The notes under the pieces are model-generated. The model was not told where the DNA came from. It worked only from the letters and a program-made list of their open reading frames with translations, and searched no databases. Of a stretch of DNA of 64,000 nucleotides, positions 1-7,700 are shown piece after piece. The stretch covers positions 1 to 64,000 of the forward strand of contig CAYRGG010000017.1 in assembly GCA_964423745.1 (NCBI GenBank). Direction: 5' to 3'. Source of the stretch: CAYRGG01 sp964423745. Its GTDB lineage: Bacteria > Pseudomonadota > Gammaproteobacteria > Competibacterales > Competibacteraceae. The translations under genes and the position numbers were made by a program. Position 1 is the stretch's first letter. Each line of letters begins with the position of its first letter.

Positions 1-55
1 GAGCACTGCCTTCGGGAGGCAGGGGCCGGAGGTTCGAATCCTCTCACCCCGACCA
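1..55 (+). tRNA. tRNA-Pro (anticodon CGG), 3' part only
   Basis: The 3' two thirds of a tRNA are visible; the 5' end lies outside the window. The anticodon stem pairs 6-10 with 18-22 around the loop TTCGGGA, which puts anticodon CGG at 13-15 and so reads the proline codon CCG. The T stem pairs 28-32 with 40-44 around TTCGAAT. The 3' acceptor strand CACCCCG is followed by discriminator A and an encoded CCA at 53-55. The arrangement closely follows enterobacterial proK. The tRNA end lies about 30 bp from the accessory block on its right. Confidence 0.93.
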
Positions 56-86
56 ACACAATCAATTAGTTAGTAGCTGTTTGGAT

Positions 87-1079
87 CTACTTGGCTCCGT
101 GTGGCACGAACGGTGAATGACGGTACAATAAGGCTAAATCTTTGTTACCGTGACATTGACGAATATAGAGACTTAATTCAGCATGACGACGCGCTACATT
201 CCCATCAAAGGCAAGCAGACTTGGGCCTGTCGCCTGGCCAAAACGATCCAGCGTCTCAGTGGCGCTACGTTCGATGAGGTGGCGTACCGACAAAGCTCGG
301 GTTAAAGCTTGATGGTGATGATCTTCCGGGTCGCAGTCGATTTCACGCCCGGCTGAGTCCAAAATAGCATGAAAATGCCACGCTAACGCAGCTAGCGCTC
401 CGAACTGCGCCTGTTGGTAAGGCTCGTTGCTTTGCCGTTGAAACGCTCGATCAATCAATCCCATTGCGCCGCCTGCCCAAACCGCAGCGGGTCCAATCGC
501 GCCGTGCCAGAATCCTGGCCGGTCAAGATACCAGCCCGGTGAGCCGACGAGGTCAGCGGCTGCTATGCGCACCTCATCGGAGGTCAAATGAATTGTTCCG
601 GTGGCCGTTGCCGTAAAGGCAGGCGTCGACCAATCATCACAATGGGTCGTAATGGCGCCGATTTTGCGTAGCGCTCGTACATCTAAATCTAGCAGAACAG
701 GGTCTTCGGAGTTAGCCGCTGTGGCTGTCACTAAAGCTGCGTCGCAGAGCGTCACGCCAGTGCAGAATGCTTTACTGCCACTGATCAGTACATTGTGATC
801 GCCTTCCCCTTGGATTTGCACGTCGAGACGGGCGCCGGGCCGATTAGCTGCCCAAACGCCATACAAGGCACCGGCACGCGGTACGCGCCCAGCTTGATGC
901 AGTATTGCTAGCGCATCAGTATGGGCTTCGAATAGCCGTCCAGCCGATAGATCGCGGCGTCCCCAATCCAGTAGCTGGCGATGGCGTTCGGCTGTATCGC
1001 CTTGGCCAAGAATCGGCAGACTTGCGCCAGCTTTAATAATCTGATGACGTAATATAGATAAATCGTTTATGTCGTTCAT
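87..1079 (-). CDS. Acyl-CoA dehydrogenase-like protein (330 aa), last gene of PIG-L/NodS/GT2 operon
   Basis: The protein resembles the acyl-CoA dehydrogenase flavoprotein fold: an alpha-helical N-terminal part, a middle beta region with a 'GSKAFCTG' stretch around residues 100-108 (family: G-x-K-x-x-x-T/S-G), and a C-terminal helical bundle. At 330 residues it is shorter than the usual 380 or so, and I could not place the catalytic glutamate. It may therefore act on an unusual carrier-bound or sugar-linked acyl group, or have lost classical activity. It starts 10 nt after the stop of the glycosyltransferase gene and is the fourth gene of a compact operon. The family call is fairly safe; the substrate is unknown. 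Confidence 0.8.
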   Translation of the reverse strand: MNDINDLSILRHQIIKAGASLPILGQGDTAERHRQLLDWGRRDLSAGRLFEAHTDALAILHQAGRVPRAGALYGVWAANRPGARLDVQIQGEGDHNVLISGSKAFCTGVTLCDAALVTATAANSEDPVLLDLDVRALRKIGAITTHCDDWSTPAFTATATGTIHLTSDEVRIAAADLVGSPGWYLDRPGFWHGAIGPAAVWAGGAMGLIDRAFQRQSNEPYQQAQFGALAALAWHFHAILDSAGREIDCDPEDHHHQALTRALSVRHLIERSATETLDRFGQATGPSLLAFDGNVARRHAELSLYIRQCHGNKDLALLYRHSPFVPHGAK

Positions 1080-1089
1080 ATTAAATCAC

Positions 1090-1863
1090 TTATTGGACGC
1101 TAGCGTTTGATGCTGTGGATACCGTCTCAGTATCAGCGGTTGCCAACGCGCCTAATGTGTCAGCAAAACCCCCTGCTGCCCGACCGACAGCACGACCGCT
1201 GGTCGCAACCCAACTGCGCGTAGTGGACATTACTGGATAGCGCAGCCGAATCCGGTTCCAAAGACAATGATCTTCTGCCAACGGCGTCTGATACCAACCG
1301 CCAACGTGACAGTATGCGTCGGCACGGGTGCCTAGATTGGCACCATGTACGTGAGGATGACTGCCGTCTGGGTTAGTCAAATAAATTGCCGAGAAGCGAT
1401 CAGCAATATGGGATGGATGCTCCTCCAATAAATCGATTCGTACTATACCGGCGACAGCAACCGCCCCTTGATCGGCTTCATCGAGATGACGGTTTATCCA
1501 GGTCAGTGGAACAGTGGTATCGGCATCCGTGTGAGCAAGCCATATACGGTTATAAGGTCGATTAGGGATATGACGCAATGCTGTACAACATCCCTGACGG
1601 CGGGCTGCACCGACATTTTGACCATTGGTCGTCATAACGATCCCTTGCACTTGTTGAAACGTTGCTATCTCTGTTCGAGCTAGCTCTGCCGTATTGTCTT
1701 CGCAACGATCGGCTACTACGACGAGTAATACGGCATTTGGATCTACTCTAAACGATGCGATCGCATGTGCCAAACTGTGTGCCACAGCGCGAAGCGTTGT
1801 TACTATCCGCGACGCTTCATTATGAGCTGGAATGATTACCGCTACACCCCAACGCGCTATCAT
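1090..1863 (-). CDS. Glycosyltransferase family 2 (257 aa)
   Basis: This is a GT-A fold glycosyltransferase. The N-terminus has the typical 'VIIPAHNEASRI' nucleotide-binding start, and 'HTDADT' near residue 115 is the metal-binding DxD motif. 'LAEDH' near residue 192 fits the ED acceptor/base motif. There is no obvious membrane segment in the catalytic part, so it is probably cytosolic or peripheral. The start ATG overlaps the stop of the upstream methyltransferase gene in an ATGA arrangement, which indicates translational coupling. The acidic, Ala/Thr-rich C-terminal tail (about residues 225-257) looks like a non-conserved extension. Donor and acceptor cannot be deduced. Confidence 0.88.
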   Translation of the reverse strand: MIARWGVAVIIPAHNEASRIVTTLRAVAHSLAHAIASFRVDPNAVLLVVVADRCEDNTAELARTEIATFQQVQGIVMTTNGQNVGAARRQGCCTALRHIPNRPYNRIWLAHTDADTTVPLTWINRHLDEADQGAVAVAGIVRIDLLEEHPSHIADRFSAIYLTNPDGSHPHVHGANLGTRADAYCHVGGWYQTPLAEDHCLWNRIRLRYPVMSTTRSWVATSGRAVGRAAGGFADTLGALATADTETVSTASNASVQ

Positions 1864-2486
1864 TGTGCCGGTTTTCGCCAGCAGCTCAATAGGAATTCGT
1901 TCTCATGCACATGCTGCTGTTGAGGCCACCCTAGGGCAGTATCAATCAATTGATGTGTTTGGTTACCGTCTAAGACGTGATCAGCACTTTTGCCGGTCCA
2001 ATGCTCGACCAGGAAATCGCCGCCGTCAACAAGCCGTGTTGCCAATTTTGCTGCCAGTGCTTGCAAGGCAATGGGTGCAAAATAATAACCAATCTCTGCA
2101 AATACAATAAGATCGAACGGTCCGTCACTATCGATTAACGCCTCTGGCAAACTACCGCAACGAAATTCAACATTGGCAAGGGTGCTATTGCGGCGCTTAG
2201 CCTCGCTAATCGCCGTCGGTGCAAAATCCAAAGCGAGTATCTGATCGCAGCGTTGGGCTAACTTGGTCGTCAACATACCGATGGAACATCCAGGCTCAAA
2301 CCCATGACGATAACGGGCGAGGGGAAGCGCTTGCAAAATGGTGTCGTAGCGTTTTTGCTCGTAATCACTCAAGGCAAATTGCCAAGGGTCGTGTTCAGGG
2401 TCTGTAGCGTATTTTGCTTCGAAAAATGCGGCTGATGTCGTTGCAACTGCCTGTTCAGTGTATTTCAATGACGACCCTAAAGACAT
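1860..2486 (-). CDS. NodS-like class I SAM-dependent methyltransferase (208 aa)
   Basis: The Rossmann-fold methyltransferase motif I reads 'FEPGCSIGMLT' at about residues 63-73. It is followed by the acidic motif 'ILALDFAP' and the post-II segment 'PFDLIVFAEIGYYF'. This pattern fits the NodS family, whose founding member N-methylates the deacetylated end of chitooligosaccharides in rhizobial Nod factors. Here the gene sits between a PIG-L deacetylase gene (TAATG, 1-nt overlap) and a GT2 gene (ATGA, 4-nt overlap). N-methylation of an amino sugar freed by the deacetylase is a reasonable inference. The family is well supported, the substrate is not. Confidence 0.87.
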   Translation of the reverse strand: MSLGSSLKYTEQAVATTSAAFFEAKYATDPEHDPWQFALSDYEQKRYDTILQALPLARYRHGFEPGCSIGMLTTKLAQRCDQILALDFAPTAISEAKRRNSTLANVEFRCGSLPEALIDSDGPFDLIVFAEIGYYFAPIALQALAAKLATRLVDGGDFLVEHWTGKSADHVLDGNQTHQLIDTALGWPQQQHVHENEFLLSCWRKPAQ

Positions 2487-3247
2487 TAGATCCCTCTAGT
2501 CGGTATGCTCTCAAAAAATAATTCCCACGGACGGTCAAAATGGGCAAGATCAGCGGCACTCAACCGGAATCCGTCTGGGTCATCGTCGATAAGATTTGAA
2601 ATTTGCGATTGATAGGCGTGTACTGCTTGTCGTTTGATAGGCAAGACTTCAGTAATGTCCAAGCGGTGCGGTACAATTTCGTTACCATGAGGCGCATCAC
2701 TGCTTTTTTGAGATGCCCATAACCAGATGGGATATTCCAACCAACGCGCCGTAAAACGGTACTCAATAGCCGCTGCTGACATGAGTTCCCAACTGGCGCG
2801 ATGATCACAATGCGGGTCTCGCCGCCAGGGCAGCAACACCGTCGACGGTTGACAGCGCTGCAACACAGTGGCGCACTGATCGACAGTGTGGTCAAACTGG
2901 TCACTATTCCTTGTCGGCACGTTACCGTCTGGTAACCTCAGATAGGTGACATTGGAAGACAGCACACCTAAACGCTTCAACGCGGTAAGCGATTCTATTT
3001 CCCTTAATGCCACAAGTCGCCGTTTGGGAAACCGTTTTGAGGAAGGATGAGACCTTGCGCCATCGCTCAAAATCATGACTTGCACCGGCAAATCTTGATG
3101 GCGTAATAATGCGATTACCCCGCCACAGCCAAGGGTTTCATCATCTGGATGCGGTGCGACAACTAATGTCGACCCTAATTCACTCACATCTAATGTGCAG
3201 CCTGTCTTTTCCCATTCATTATTGGGATCTTGCAAATAGTTCAGCAT
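2486..3247 (-). CDS. PIG-L (LmbE) family N-deacetylase (253 aa)
   Basis: This is a zinc-dependent deacetylase of the PIG-L/MshB/BshB family, which typically removes acetate from a GlcNAc-type group. The metal site is visible as 'PHPDDE' at about residues 32-37 and a distal 'DPHCDH' at about 164-169, which supplies the third histidine. No signal peptide is apparent. It is the first gene of a four-gene operon, and its ATG lies about 50 bp from a TTTA microsatellite. An inverted repeat lies further upstream. The gene could carry out the first modification of a small glycoconjugate that its neighbours then methylate, glycosylate and oxidise. Confidence 0.9.
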   Translation of the reverse strand: MLNYLQDPNNEWEKTGCTLDVSELGSTLVVAPHPDDETLGCGGVIALLRHQDLPVQVMILSDGARSHPSSKRFPKRRLVALREIESLTALKRLGVLSSNVTYLRLPDGNVPTRNSDQFDHTVDQCATVLQRCQPSTVLLPWRRDPHCDHRASWELMSAAAIEYRFTARWLEYPIWLWASQKSSDAPHGNEIVPHRLDITEVLPIKRQAVHAYQSQISNLIDDDPDGFRLSAADLAHFDRPWELFFESIPTRGI

Positions 3248-3297
3248 ACTAAAAGGTGTTGCCTACCTACCAAAAAAGGAAAATTTCAACGCCATGG

Positions 3298-3337
<40 letters not shown>

Positions 3338-3347
3338 TGCACAAATA

Positions 3348-3378
3348 ATTATGGTTATTCACTTAACTCAACCATAAT
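3348..3378. promoter_or_regulatory. Inverted repeat upstream of the PIG-L operon
   Basis: A perfect 9-bp inverted repeat (ATTATGGTT / AACCATAAT) with a 13-nt spacer sits just outside the TTTA microsatellite, about 100-130 bp upstream of the PIG-L start. On the minus strand, a TTGAGT hexamer inside the spacer region could serve as a -35 element, but the matching -10 is weak. It may be an operator or simply an AT-rich hairpin. Confidence 0.4.
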
Positions 3379-3929
3379 CGAGTATACGAGGTGGGAAGCC
3401 TGATTATGCGTATTACCATGCGTCATCTCTCTACAGCCTGAAAGCTTAAGGGCTCTCTCGCAAGTCGATAAAATTTGATAGCTAAGTCTCTAGCACACAA
3501 GCATTAGTCATGCCAAAAAACCTAGACAACCATAGTCTGGGCTATTCAGGTTATGTATGACTTTGATTAGGAAGGTGTACGCAAGGTATTTGATTCGAGG
3601 GTAATACTTTCAACTACGGTAATTTTTTATCTTTGAATATCATAAGCTTAATATCCCTAAGTTCAATGAAAGTTATTGATCACTGGGTTTGCGTACCTTT
3701 GCAGTGATAGGCACACCGCTAAGCCCCTTAGATGTCAGTCATCAAACGTGGATGTACTTGTAAAACGTGCATATCTTTACTTCAAAGTTTGTAAAATTTT
3801 CACAACTTTTTTCAACGTTTGGTGGCATCACGAAATGGTAAGTAAAATTTAGCGCTCTAGACTTTTAAGCCTGCTTGGTGGTTAGCCGGCTTCCAGCTCA
3901 AGCTATTGGGTAAACGTATCCTTTGACAA
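3379..3929. other. Intergenic region without recognisable gene
   Basis: About 550 bp lie between the upstream region of the PIG-L operon and the 3' end of the DUF4385 gene. No open frame with coding character, tRNA, strong hairpin terminator or repeat was found. The base composition is AT-rich and many stop codons occur in every frame. It could be degenerate sequence left by past rearrangement next to the tRNA. Confidence 0.5.
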
Positions 3930-4397
3930 TTACCTTACCTCTTTGTTTTTTTCGTAGGTTTCCCTATGCTTTTTCTTTAATGCTAAGTAGTGCTCGTCTT
4001 TTCTCGCTTGTTGCCATTTCTCATAGAATATCCGCGCCGATTCGGCTTTCTCTGGATCGTCCTGCCTAGGAAGTGGTGTTTTAGTATCAGGTGTATACTT
4101 TCGCCCCGATTTGTGATTAGCGTAGCGTCTAGATCGGGTATAGCCCATCTGTAGAAATTTTCGGGCCATATCCATACCTACAAAGTCGTTCTGATTTTTA
4201 TATTCAAGAAACATCTCATAAATTTTATCTGCTGAATGGCGAGCCATATCGGGCGTCTTGAAACGCCAGTGAGGTAGTATTTCCTTTTTATAAGGCTCTA
4301 CTAAAAGAACACCTTGCTCGCCTTTGCCGATGCGATAAAGTTCAGGCTGTTTCCTAAAATCAATCGTAGCGAAATCAAGGAAATAATTAAATGACAT
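3930..4397 (-). CDS. DUF4385 domain protein (155 aa)
   Basis: The protein matches the DUF4385 family, whose hallmark is a start of the type 'FNYFLDF..IDFRKQPELYRIGKGEQGVL' followed by 'PYKKEILPHWRFKTP' (the second stretch is at about residues 35-50). The C-terminus is rich in Lys, Arg and Glu. I prefer the start at 4397 (MSFNYF...), because conservation begins there; an upstream start would only add 12 atypical residues. No function is known for the family, which occurs in bacteria and in large viruses. It stands alone, divergent from the toxin-antitoxin pair on its right. Confidence 0.82.
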   Translation of the reverse strand: MSFNYFLDFATIDFRKQPELYRIGKGEQGVLLVEPYKKEILPHWRFKTPDMARHSADKIYEMFLEYKNQNDFVGMDMARKFLQMGYTRSRRYANHKSGRKYTPDTKTPLPRQDDPEKAESARIFYEKWQQARKDEHYLALKKKHRETYEKNKEVR

Positions 4398-4575
4398 GAT
4401 AACTTTCCATCGCGCCACGCTGCATACTAACACCCCTAAGTTTACGGCAAGTTTTTTATTAGATAGTAGAATTTTAACCCCAGTGAAGTTGTATATACGT
4501 AATGATCTAGAAAGACTTTAAAATCATGACTGTAAGTACGAATTTTGGTGGTTTAATGATTGACATCACATTTTT

Positions 4576-4619
4576 TAGTGACCACAATAAAAGAAATTTT
4601 ATTTAACTTGTGGTCACTA
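4576..4619. promoter_or_regulatory. Perfect operator palindrome of the toxin-antitoxin operon
   Basis: A perfect 12-bp inverted repeat, TAGTGACCACAA (4576-4587) and TTGTGGTCACTA (4608-4619), has a 20-nt spacer. The arm centres are 32 bp apart, close to three helical turns. The right arm runs into the antitoxin start codon. This is the arrangement expected for autorepression by a Phd/VapB-type antitoxin, and binding there would block both promoter and ribosome access. Confidence 0.8.
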
Positions 4620-4882
4620 TGAATGTATCTATAAGAGAGTTGAAGACACATTTATCCAAATATCTTAGCCAAGTCCAGGCAGGCCAAACCATTGAAGTAA
4701 CTTCCCATCGTAAGATTATCGCTCGCATCGTCGGTGTACCAGAAACCCCTAGTCATGGTCTCGCCCGACTAGTAGCTAGTGGTGCAGCAACATGGTCTGG
4801 GGGTAAACCGACTGGTGCAGTATTAAACCTCAAATCGTGTGGGAAAACGGTTTCCAGCCTGGTTTTAGAAGATCGAAGTTAA
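4619..4882 (+). CDS. Phd/YefM-type antitoxin (87 aa)
   Basis: The N-terminal half (about residues 1-50, containing 'SIRELKTHLSKYL' and 'TSHRKIIARI') is a Phd/YefM DNA-binding and dimerisation fold. The C-terminal tail ends in 'GKTVSSLVLEDR', the segment that in related VapB antitoxins wraps around the PIN toxin. I chose ATG at 4619; a GTG at 4610 in the same frame would add three residues and lies inside the operator palindrome. The stop codon shares its last base with the toxin start, so the two genes are translationally coupled. Confidence 0.9.
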   Translation: MNVSIRELKTHLSKYLSQVQAGQTIEVTSHRKIIARIVGVPETPSHGLARLVASGAATWSGGKPTGAVLNLKSCGKTVSSLVLEDRS

Positions 4883-5307
4883 TGCTTTACTGTGATACTT
4901 CGGCATTGATCAAGCTGTATATTGAAGAGAAGAGCAGTGGTGAACTAAAGGCTGCGATTATCGAGGCAGAGGCTGTGGCTGTTTGCAGAATCGCTTGGGC
5001 CGAAGCCCATGCGGCGCTGTCGCGTCGAGCCAGGGAAATGCCCGATGATACAGCTGTTATCGAGCAAGCAAAAATAGCTTTTAACATAGATTGGCCACGC
5101 TTTGTGATCATAGAAATTACTCAAACGTTGGTCGAGCACGCGGGTGATTTTGCCGATGTCTTTGCGTTGCATGGCTACGACAGTGTACAGCTAGCCGCTG
5201 CTTTTGAGGCCAATCGTATCGCACAGATACCTATCGATTTTGCTTGTTTTGATCACCGCTTGAACAAAGCAGCAAGCGTGCTTGGTATGATGGTTGTTTT
5301 CCCATGA
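4882..5307 (+). CDS. vapC: VapC-family PIN-domain toxin (141 aa)
   Basis: PIN-domain RNase toxin. The acidic metal-binding residues are visible: Asp in 'YCDTSALIKLY' (residue 4), Glu in 'AWAEAHAAL' (about residue 42), Asp in 'GYDSVQLAAA' (about residue 97) and Asp in 'ACFDHRLNKAA' (about residue 119). All four acids are present, so the toxin is probably active. It would cleave RNA, often tRNA in this family, when not bound by the antitoxin. The ATG at 4882 overlaps the antitoxin stop by one base. A longer frame upstream was rejected because it runs inside the antitoxin gene. Confidence 0.92.
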   Translation: MLYCDTSALIKLYIEEKSSGELKAAIIEAEAVAVCRIAWAEAHAALSRRAREMPDDTAVIEQAKIAFNIDWPRFVIIEITQTLVEHAGDFADVFALHGYDSVQLAAAFEANRIAQIPIDFACFDHRLNKAASVLGMMVVFP

Positions 5308-5315
5308 CCCACGCC

Positions 5316-5754
5316 AAAACTTCGAAAATCTTACCCTAAATTCTGTTACTCTCATTTACCCATGGACCTGGCTGACTCCTTTTTGGCGTTTTTCGCCGAA
5401 GAACAGAACGACCTTTGTGATAAAAAGCTTGTTGCTTAGACCAAAGGTTTCTGGCAACAGTGTCATTTCTCAATTCCTTAGCCCAGTGACACCCGATGAG
5501 GCGATCCTATTACTGAGTAGAGTGACTAGGTTTGTAGGTCATCTATTTTTGCCCGATGATCTCAACTTGGCTAAAAAACATACGCTACCTATTTCTCGTC
5601 TGCTGGAGCATCGGCAGGTCACAGACGTTTATCTGCTGGGTTTAGCCTAGCTAGGCAGCACGATGGAAAACTCGCGACCTTGGATCAAGGGGTGACAGCG
5701 CTAACTTCTGACCCGCAGATACGGCAAAAACATCTCACGGTGATTGTTGACTGA
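5316..5754 (+). pseudogene. Decayed second PIN-domain (VapC-like) gene
   Basis: One frame runs to a stop at 5650 and contains 'TPDEAILLLSR' and 'RQVTDVYLLGLA'. The expected continuation 'RQHDGKLATLD' lies in another frame and ends at 5754. Together these match the C-terminal half of PIN toxins (family pattern: 'R.LTDAYLLALA...GG.LATFD'). The frameshift is near 5650, where TAGCCTAGCTAG looks like a small duplication. The N-terminal half is only weakly recognisable and lacks the first catalytic Asp. No second antitoxin is visible. I read it as a relic of a tandem toxin gene or of an older copy. Confidence 0.55.
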
Positions 5755-5865
5755 AGGGATTGAATACTCCAGCATCAGGTGATCCTTCTGTCTATTTTAG
5801 GCGGTAATGCAAACTTGATCAGATTAAGATAATTAATTCTTTAGGCTTTTAGCTTAGGAAACTGC

Positions 5866-7560
5866 ATGCAAATAACTAACTACATTCATTTTAAAAATTT
5901 GCGGGGAGATATTTTTGGCGGCGTCACCGCGGCCATTATCTCACTACCCCTAGCGTTGGCTTTTGGAGTTGCCTCTGGGGCCGGTCCTACCGCAGGGTTA
6001 TATGGCGCTGTTATTATCGGATTGTTTGCTTCTCTATTTGGGGGGACGCCAACACTAATATCAGAGCCAACTGGTCCGATGACCGTGGTTATGACAGCGG
6101 TTGTCACCGCGATGATTGCCCATAATCCAGACAATGGTCTAGCTATGGCGTTCACGGTGGTGATGATAGCCGGCGTGTTTCAAATCATACTGGGTGTTTT
6201 CAAGCTTGGTAAATACATTACCCTGATGCCTTACAGCGTCATTTCTGGGTTTATGTCCGGTATCGGCATCATTCTGATTATCTTGCAAATTGCCCCTTTC
6301 CTGGGACAATCCAGTCCGCCGGGAGGTGTGCTGGGAACCCTTGAGAACCTGCCCGACTTATGGAATAACATCAATCCCACGGAAACCATCCTTGGGGTAG
6401 TGACCCTGACGATTCTTTTTTTAATGCCAAAAAAATTGAGCCGCTATACACCACCGCAGTTGGTGGCGCTTGTGGTGGGTACGGTAGTGTCAATTACCCT
6501 TTTTGTCGATGCGGATATCCGCCGCATTGGTGAAATTCCTACGGGCTTGCCGGCCATACAGCTACCCACCTTTACCCCGGAACAACTCACTATCATGATT
6601 GTGGATGGCATCGTATTAGGGATGCTGGGTTGTATCGATACACTCCTCACCTCCATGATTGCCGACAGCTTAACCCGCACCGAACATAAATCTAACCGCG
6701 AGTTGGTGGGACAAGGAATGGGTAATCTGGTGTCCGGTCTATTTGGTGGTTTGCCGGGCGCCGGGGCCACCATGGGCACAGTGGTGAATATTCAAACGGG
6801 TGCGCGAACCGCGCTATCGGGGCTGACCCGAGCCGTACTACTACTGGTGGTTGTTTTGGGCGCGGCGCGGCTTACGGAAAACATTCCGCTGGCGGTGCTG
6901 GCCGGGATCGCCCTGAAGGTCGGTATCAATATCCTCGACTGGAGTTTTTTAAAACGCGCTCACAAAGTATCTTGGCAAACCACATTGATTATGTACGGCG
7001 TCATGCTGCTAACAGTGTTTGTCGATCTGATTGTAGCGGTGGGCGTAGGCGTTTTTATTGCCAATGTGCTGACCATTGAACGCTTAAGTGAGCTGCAAGC
7101 TCAAAATGTTAAAGCCATCAGCGATGCCGATGACGATGTGCCGTTGACTAAGGAAGAGAAACGATTATTGGATCAAACCGATGGTCGCGTACTGTTAATG
7201 TATCTTAGTGGCCCCATGATTTTTGGCGTATCAAAAGCCATTGCTCGGGAACATGCAACTATATACCGCTATGAAAGTGTCGTCATTGATCTGAGCGATG
7301 TGCCGTTGTTGGATGACACAGTTTCTTTAGCCATTGAGAACGCTGTTGAAGATGCTGTTGAGTCAAAACGACAAGTATTTCTGGCGAGTCCCTCTGAACA
7401 GGCTCGGCAAATCCTCGAACGGCTTGGTGTGTTTAAGCTTATTCCCGCCGATCACCTTACGTCAGATCGTACCGAGGCGTTGCAGCGGGCCTTGGCGCTT
7501 CTACCGGCATCTCAAGCTCCTCCAGCGCAGATAGCGGGAGAGCAGCAGGCGGCAGGATAG
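5866..7560 (+). CDS. SulP-family anion transporter with STAS domain (564 aa)
   Basis: The first 410 or so residues form the 12-14 helix SulP transport core, including the hallmark 'SEPTGPMTVVMTA' near residue 66 and 'GGLPGAGATMGTVVNI' near residue 297. A cytoplasmic STAS domain occupies about residues 440-545 ('GRVLLMYLSGPMIFG', 'VVIDLSDVPLLDDT'). The family imports sulfate, bicarbonate or dicarboxylates. The overall type is like cyanobacterial BicA sodium-bicarbonate transporters, but substrate cannot be fixed from sequence alone. The gene is monocistronic and convergent with lctP. The Ala/Gln-rich C-terminal tail is non-conserved. Confidence 0.9.
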   Translation: MQITNYIHFKNLRGDIFGGVTAAIISLPLALAFGVASGAGPTAGLYGAVIIGLFASLFGGTPTLISEPTGPMTVVMTAVVTAMIAHNPDNGLAMAFTVVMIAGVFQIILGVFKLGKYITLMPYSVISGFMSGIGIILIILQIAPFLGQSSPPGGVLGTLENLPDLWNNINPTETILGVVTLTILFLMPKKLSRYTPPQLVALVVGTVVSITLFVDADIRRIGEIPTGLPAIQLPTFTPEQLTIMIVDGIVLGMLGCIDTLLTSMIADSLTRTEHKSNRELVGQGMGNLVSGLFGGLPGAGATMGTVVNIQTGARTALSGLTRAVLLLVVVLGAARLTENIPLAVLAGIALKVGINILDWSFLKRAHKVSWQTTLIMYGVMLLTVFVDLIVAVGVGVFIANVLTIERLSELQAQNVKAISDADDDVPLTKEEKRLLDQTDGRVLLMYLSGPMIFGVSKAIAREHATIYRYESVVIDLSDVPLLDDTVSLAIENAVEDAVESKRQVFLASPSEQARQILERLGVFKLIPADHLTSDRTEALQRALALLPASQAPPAQIAGEQQAAG

Positions 7561-7610
7561 CGCAAGGGGCGCAGGCAGCTACTTCTTCCATTTCCATGTC
7601 AATAAATACT

Positions 7611-7654
7611 GGCTGGAGGAGCTTTGCTTAAAAAAAGCCAAAGTCCTTCCAGCC
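7611..7654. terminator. Stable hairpin between convergent sulP and lctP genes
   Basis: GGCTGGA at the left pairs with TCCAGCC at the right. The helix continues with two single-base bulges for about 15 pairs in total around an A-rich loop. It lies between two converging stop codons, a position typical of a bidirectional terminator. No clear T-run follows on either strand, so termination by itself is uncertain. Confidence 0.45.
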
Positions 7655-7700
7655 AGCAGCCATCAAATCTCTATCTTTCTAACCGAAGCATAAAAAACCC

